Shown: positions 6,108 through 7,469 of the stretch, piece by piece
How positions within the stretch are numbered: position 1 is the stretch's first letter
How the letters are laid out: each line of letters starts with the position of its first letter
Origin: Actinobacteria bacterium UBA4719
GTDB taxonomy: Bacteria > Actinomycetota > Actinomycetes > Actinomycetales > Dermatophilaceae
Direction: 5' to 3'
Length of the DNA: 7,469 nucleotides
NCBI GenBank assembly: GCA_002404345.1
Contig: DHJN01000009.1
Location: 1-7,469 of the forward strand
Translations under genes and position numbers: made by a program
Notes under the pieces: model-generated
Database searches by the model: none
Told to the model about the DNA's origin: nothing
Seen by the model: the letters and a program-made list of their open reading frames with translations, nothing else

Positions 6108-6661
6108 CGGGCAACCCTCCAGCCGAGCAGGGCGCTGAGTATCGCGACGATCAACACGCCCCCGCCGAGCATCAGACGGCTGACATGGGTCAGGCCAGCG
6201 GTCGCACGGCCACCGGTCTGAGCCCCACTGGCGGGAACCTGTTTGACCTGAGGTGCGGCGGGCACAGCCGCACCTGCTGGAGCGACGACCAAAGAGCCGA
6301 CCATGCCAGCCGACTCGTGGCCGGGAATTGAGCAGATGAACTTGTGCGTGCCGGCCTTGGCCGGCGCGGTCAGGGTCTTGCAGACGGCGGGACCCGTCGG
6401 TGCGACGACCTGGAAGTTGTTGACCGTGGAGATGGTCAGGTCATGGTTCGTATCCGAGGACGTGAGGCAGATGCTGACCTGTTCGCCAGCCGTCACGTTG
6501 ATCGTCTTCGGGGTGAACCCGGTGATAATGCCGGTGACGTTGATGACGCGTGGGGCTGCGGAAGCGGCTGGGGCGCCGACCGCGATCAGCGCTGCGGCAA
6601 TGGCTACGGTGGCTACGGAGGCGACGTAGGTGAAGATTCGTTTGTGTTGCTTGTGCTGCAT
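6071..6661 (-). CDS. Exported, C-terminally membrane-anchored cupredoxin (blue copper) protein (196 aa)
   Basis: The signal peptide has basic residues (KQHKR), a hydrophobic core at about 10-29 and an AASA site suggesting cleavage after A35. The cupredoxin domain (about 38-128) has the expected type I copper ligands: H73 (TNHDLTIS), then C110, H115 and M120 in CSIPGHESAGM, spaced C-x4-H-x4-M. C65 and C94 could form a disulfide. An Ala/Pro/Gln linker (129-160) leads to one transmembrane helix (about 163-181) and a short basic cytoplasmic tail. It would sit on the outer face of the membrane and carry electrons or bind copper; its partner is unknown. ATG 6661-6659 is chosen over longer forms because it has AAGGAGG four bases upstream and begins the signal peptide. 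It diverges from the thioredoxin-fold gene at 6783. Confidence 0.9.
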   Translation of the reverse strand: MQHKQHKRIFTYVASVATVAIAAALIAVGAPAASAAPRVINVTGIITGFTPKTINVTAGEQVSICLTSSDTNHDLTISTVNNFQVVAPTGPAVCKTLTAPAKAGTHKFICSIPGHESAGMVGSLVVAPAGAAVPAAPQVKQVPASGAQTGGRATAGLTHVSRLMLGGGVLIVAILSALLGWRVARKDPATRHTSGS

Positions 6662-6665
6662 GGGG

Positions 6666-6672
6666 CCTCCTT
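6666..6672 (-). promoter_or_regulatory. Strong Shine-Dalgarno site of the cupredoxin gene
   Basis: Minus-strand AAGGAGG, a perfect match to the ribosomal anti-Shine-Dalgarno, is separated from ATG 6661 by four C residues. It fixes the start of the signal peptide. Confidence 0.8.
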
Positions 6673-6692
6673 GCGGCCGGGTTTGCCTCTTG

Positions 6693-6721
6693 AGGATGTG
6701 CCGGGCCTTGAGACCTGTCAA
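6693..6721 (-). promoter_or_regulatory. Promoter of the cupredoxin gene (consensus -35, 17-base spacer)
   Basis: On the minus strand, TTGACA (6721-6716) is a perfect -35 box. A 17-base spacer leads to CATCCT (6698-6693), which keeps the A and final T most conserved in actinobacterial -10 boxes. Transcription would start near 6686, leaving a leader of about 25 bases with the Shine-Dalgarno site. The -35 box lies inside a 16-base dyad (6707-6722). Confidence 0.55.
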
Positions 6722-6722
6722 G
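6707..6722. promoter_or_regulatory. Candidate operator: 16-bp imperfect dyad over the cupredoxin -35 box
   Basis: CTTGAGACCTGTCAAG reads CTTGACAGGTCTCAAG on the other strand, matching at 12 of 16 positions with perfect five-base outer arms. It covers the TTGACA box, so a bound protein would block RNA polymerase. It does not have the MerR layout, in which the dyad lies between the two boxes. A repressor is more likely than an activator; its identity is unknown. Confidence 0.35.
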
Positions 6723-6782
6723 TTAAACGTCGAACGCGTCCTTCGGGGGGTGGGCAGGTTGTGGTCGCTGACGCGGGGCAAG

Positions 6783-7130
6783 ATGTGCGTTGTGGATGTG
6801 GAGCTTCTTGTTGTGCCGGACTGTCCGAACGAGTTCGGCGCTCTGTCGGTGCTGCGCTCGGCATTGGAGCGAGTGGGTCTGACTGCGCAGTCCGTCCGTA
6901 TAACGGTGATTGTCAGTTGGGAGCAGGCGCAGGAACGCGGCTTTGTCGGTTCGCCAACGATCCTCATCGACGGCGTCGACCCGTTTGACGTCTTGGGGCA
7001 AGGACCGGCCGTGGCCTGCCGCGTTTATGTCACCGCCGAAGGGCTGATGGGTGTGCCACCGTTGGGCGACGTTGTCACCGCTCTTACCGCCGCCCGCGAT
7101 CGAGATCGTGGCCTCGTTTCGCCCGATTGA
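6783..7130 (+). CDS. Thioredoxin-fold small protein (115 aa)
   Basis: The opening VDVELLVVPDCPNEFGALSV (4-23) fits the first strand and active-site helix of a thioredoxin-like fold, with a single Cys (C14, followed by Pro-Asn) in place of CxxC. GFVGSPTILIDGVDPF (53-68) is the cis-proline region (P58) with its following strand. VACRVYVTAEGLMGVPPL (77-94) matches a C-terminal block common in this actinobacterial family, including a second Cys (C79). Relatives are often labelled 'thioredoxin family' or 'alkylmercury lyase-like', mostly from position near metal-resistance genes; a MerB activity is not supported by what I see. With C14 and C79 only, it could be a one-Cys redox or persulfide carrier. 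ATG 6783 is chosen over GTG 6792 and 6798; the only upstream site is a weak GGGGC. It diverges from the cupredoxin gene. Confidence 0.78.
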   Translation: MCVVDVELLVVPDCPNEFGALSVLRSALERVGLTAQSVRITVIVSWEQAQERGFVGSPTILIDGVDPFDVLGQGPAVACRVYVTAEGLMGVPPLGDVVTALTAARDRDRGLVSPD

Positions 7131-7259
7131 GCTGACTGGATGTGGTCGGCGAAAAGGTCGTCGTCTTCGGGTGAGTCACCACCGCCACCCGGCTGTGCGA
7201 GCTGTTGGCGCCCCCCGGTGAGTATCGCAGGACCGCGGCCTTGCAACCTGTCGCCTCCT

Positions 7260-7280
7260 CCGACTGGCCCTGGCCGTCGG
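7260..7280. terminator. Weak hairpin between the CsoR-like and thioredoxin-fold genes
   Basis: CCGAC (7260-7264) pairs with GTCGG (7276-7280), and inner GGC/GCC bases can extend the stem with one bulged T. It lies between two convergent genes and could serve either strand. Neither side has a T run, so this is tentative. Confidence 0.25.
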
Positions 7281-7310
7281 TCACTGATCGCGGAGCCGCG
7301 CCGCCTTGGG

Positions 7311-7469
<159 letters not shown>

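Noticed and set aside
6601..6640. Short GGCTACGG-type repetition
   Set aside because: It is the reverse complement of the Val-Ala-Thr-rich core of the cupredoxin signal peptide, so low complexity is expected from the coding.
6630..6782. N-terminal Cys-rich extension of the thioredoxin-fold protein
   Set aside because: It overlaps the start of the divergent cupredoxin gene and its promoter in antisense. The family-like sequence begins just after ATG 6783.
6662..6967. N-terminal extension of the cupredoxin to 298 residues
   Set aside because: It would put a polar 100-residue segment before a clear signal peptide and cover the divergent promoter. The shorter form has a perfect Shine-Dalgarno site.

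Overview
The window is about two-thirds G+C, has strong third-position G/C bias, uses GTG as well as ATG starts and encodes tandem-GNAT and actinobacterial-type small proteins. It reads as a chromosomal segment of an actinobacterium; I cannot name genus or species. I see no rRNA, tRNA, CRISPR array, insertion sequence or phage structural gene.

Left part (1-2079). A leftward gene has only its N-terminus in the window (1 to about 60). Diverging from it is a rightward gene for a small single-pass membrane protein (108-362). Next is a decayed Fic-family gene (about 397-818): its SSxIEGL and QNWIGGSD hallmarks sit in two different frames, and it ends before the catalytic HxFxxGNGR region. It runs tail-to-tail into an intact leftward gene for a two-domain GNAT acetyltransferase (802-1887).

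Centre (2080-5096). A rightward pair encodes an AmrS-type radical SAM enzyme (2080-3186) and a MEMO/AmrB protein (3243-4061). These are two of the three parts of the 'AmmeMemoRadiSam' set; the AMMECR1 (AmrA) partner is not in the window. Convergent with the pair is a leftward zinc-dependent alcohol dehydrogenase of the AdhA type (4083-5096).

Right part (5097-7469). A 288-base spacer leads to a complete RNase HI gene (5385-5909). It is followed by a 13-bp tandem repeat in an A-A-B-B pattern and a terminator-like hairpin. A leftward gene then encodes an exported, C-terminally anchored blue-copper (cupredoxin) protein (6071-6661). Diverging from it is a small thioredoxin-fold protein (6783-7130). 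At the right edge is the C-terminal half of a leftward CsoR/RcnR-family repressor (7311 to the edge) that lacks the copper-ligand histidine. Cupredoxin, thioredoxin-fold protein and CsoR-family regulator may form a small metal, sulfur or redox module. That link rests only on adjacency and on a dyad over the cupredoxin -35 box.

The most interesting items are the two-part AmrS-MEMO operon without AMMECR1, the cupredoxin/thioredoxin-fold/CsoR-like group, and the two short tandem repeats. Nothing here proves a new system. The function of AmrS and AmrB themselves is still poorly known in bacteria.
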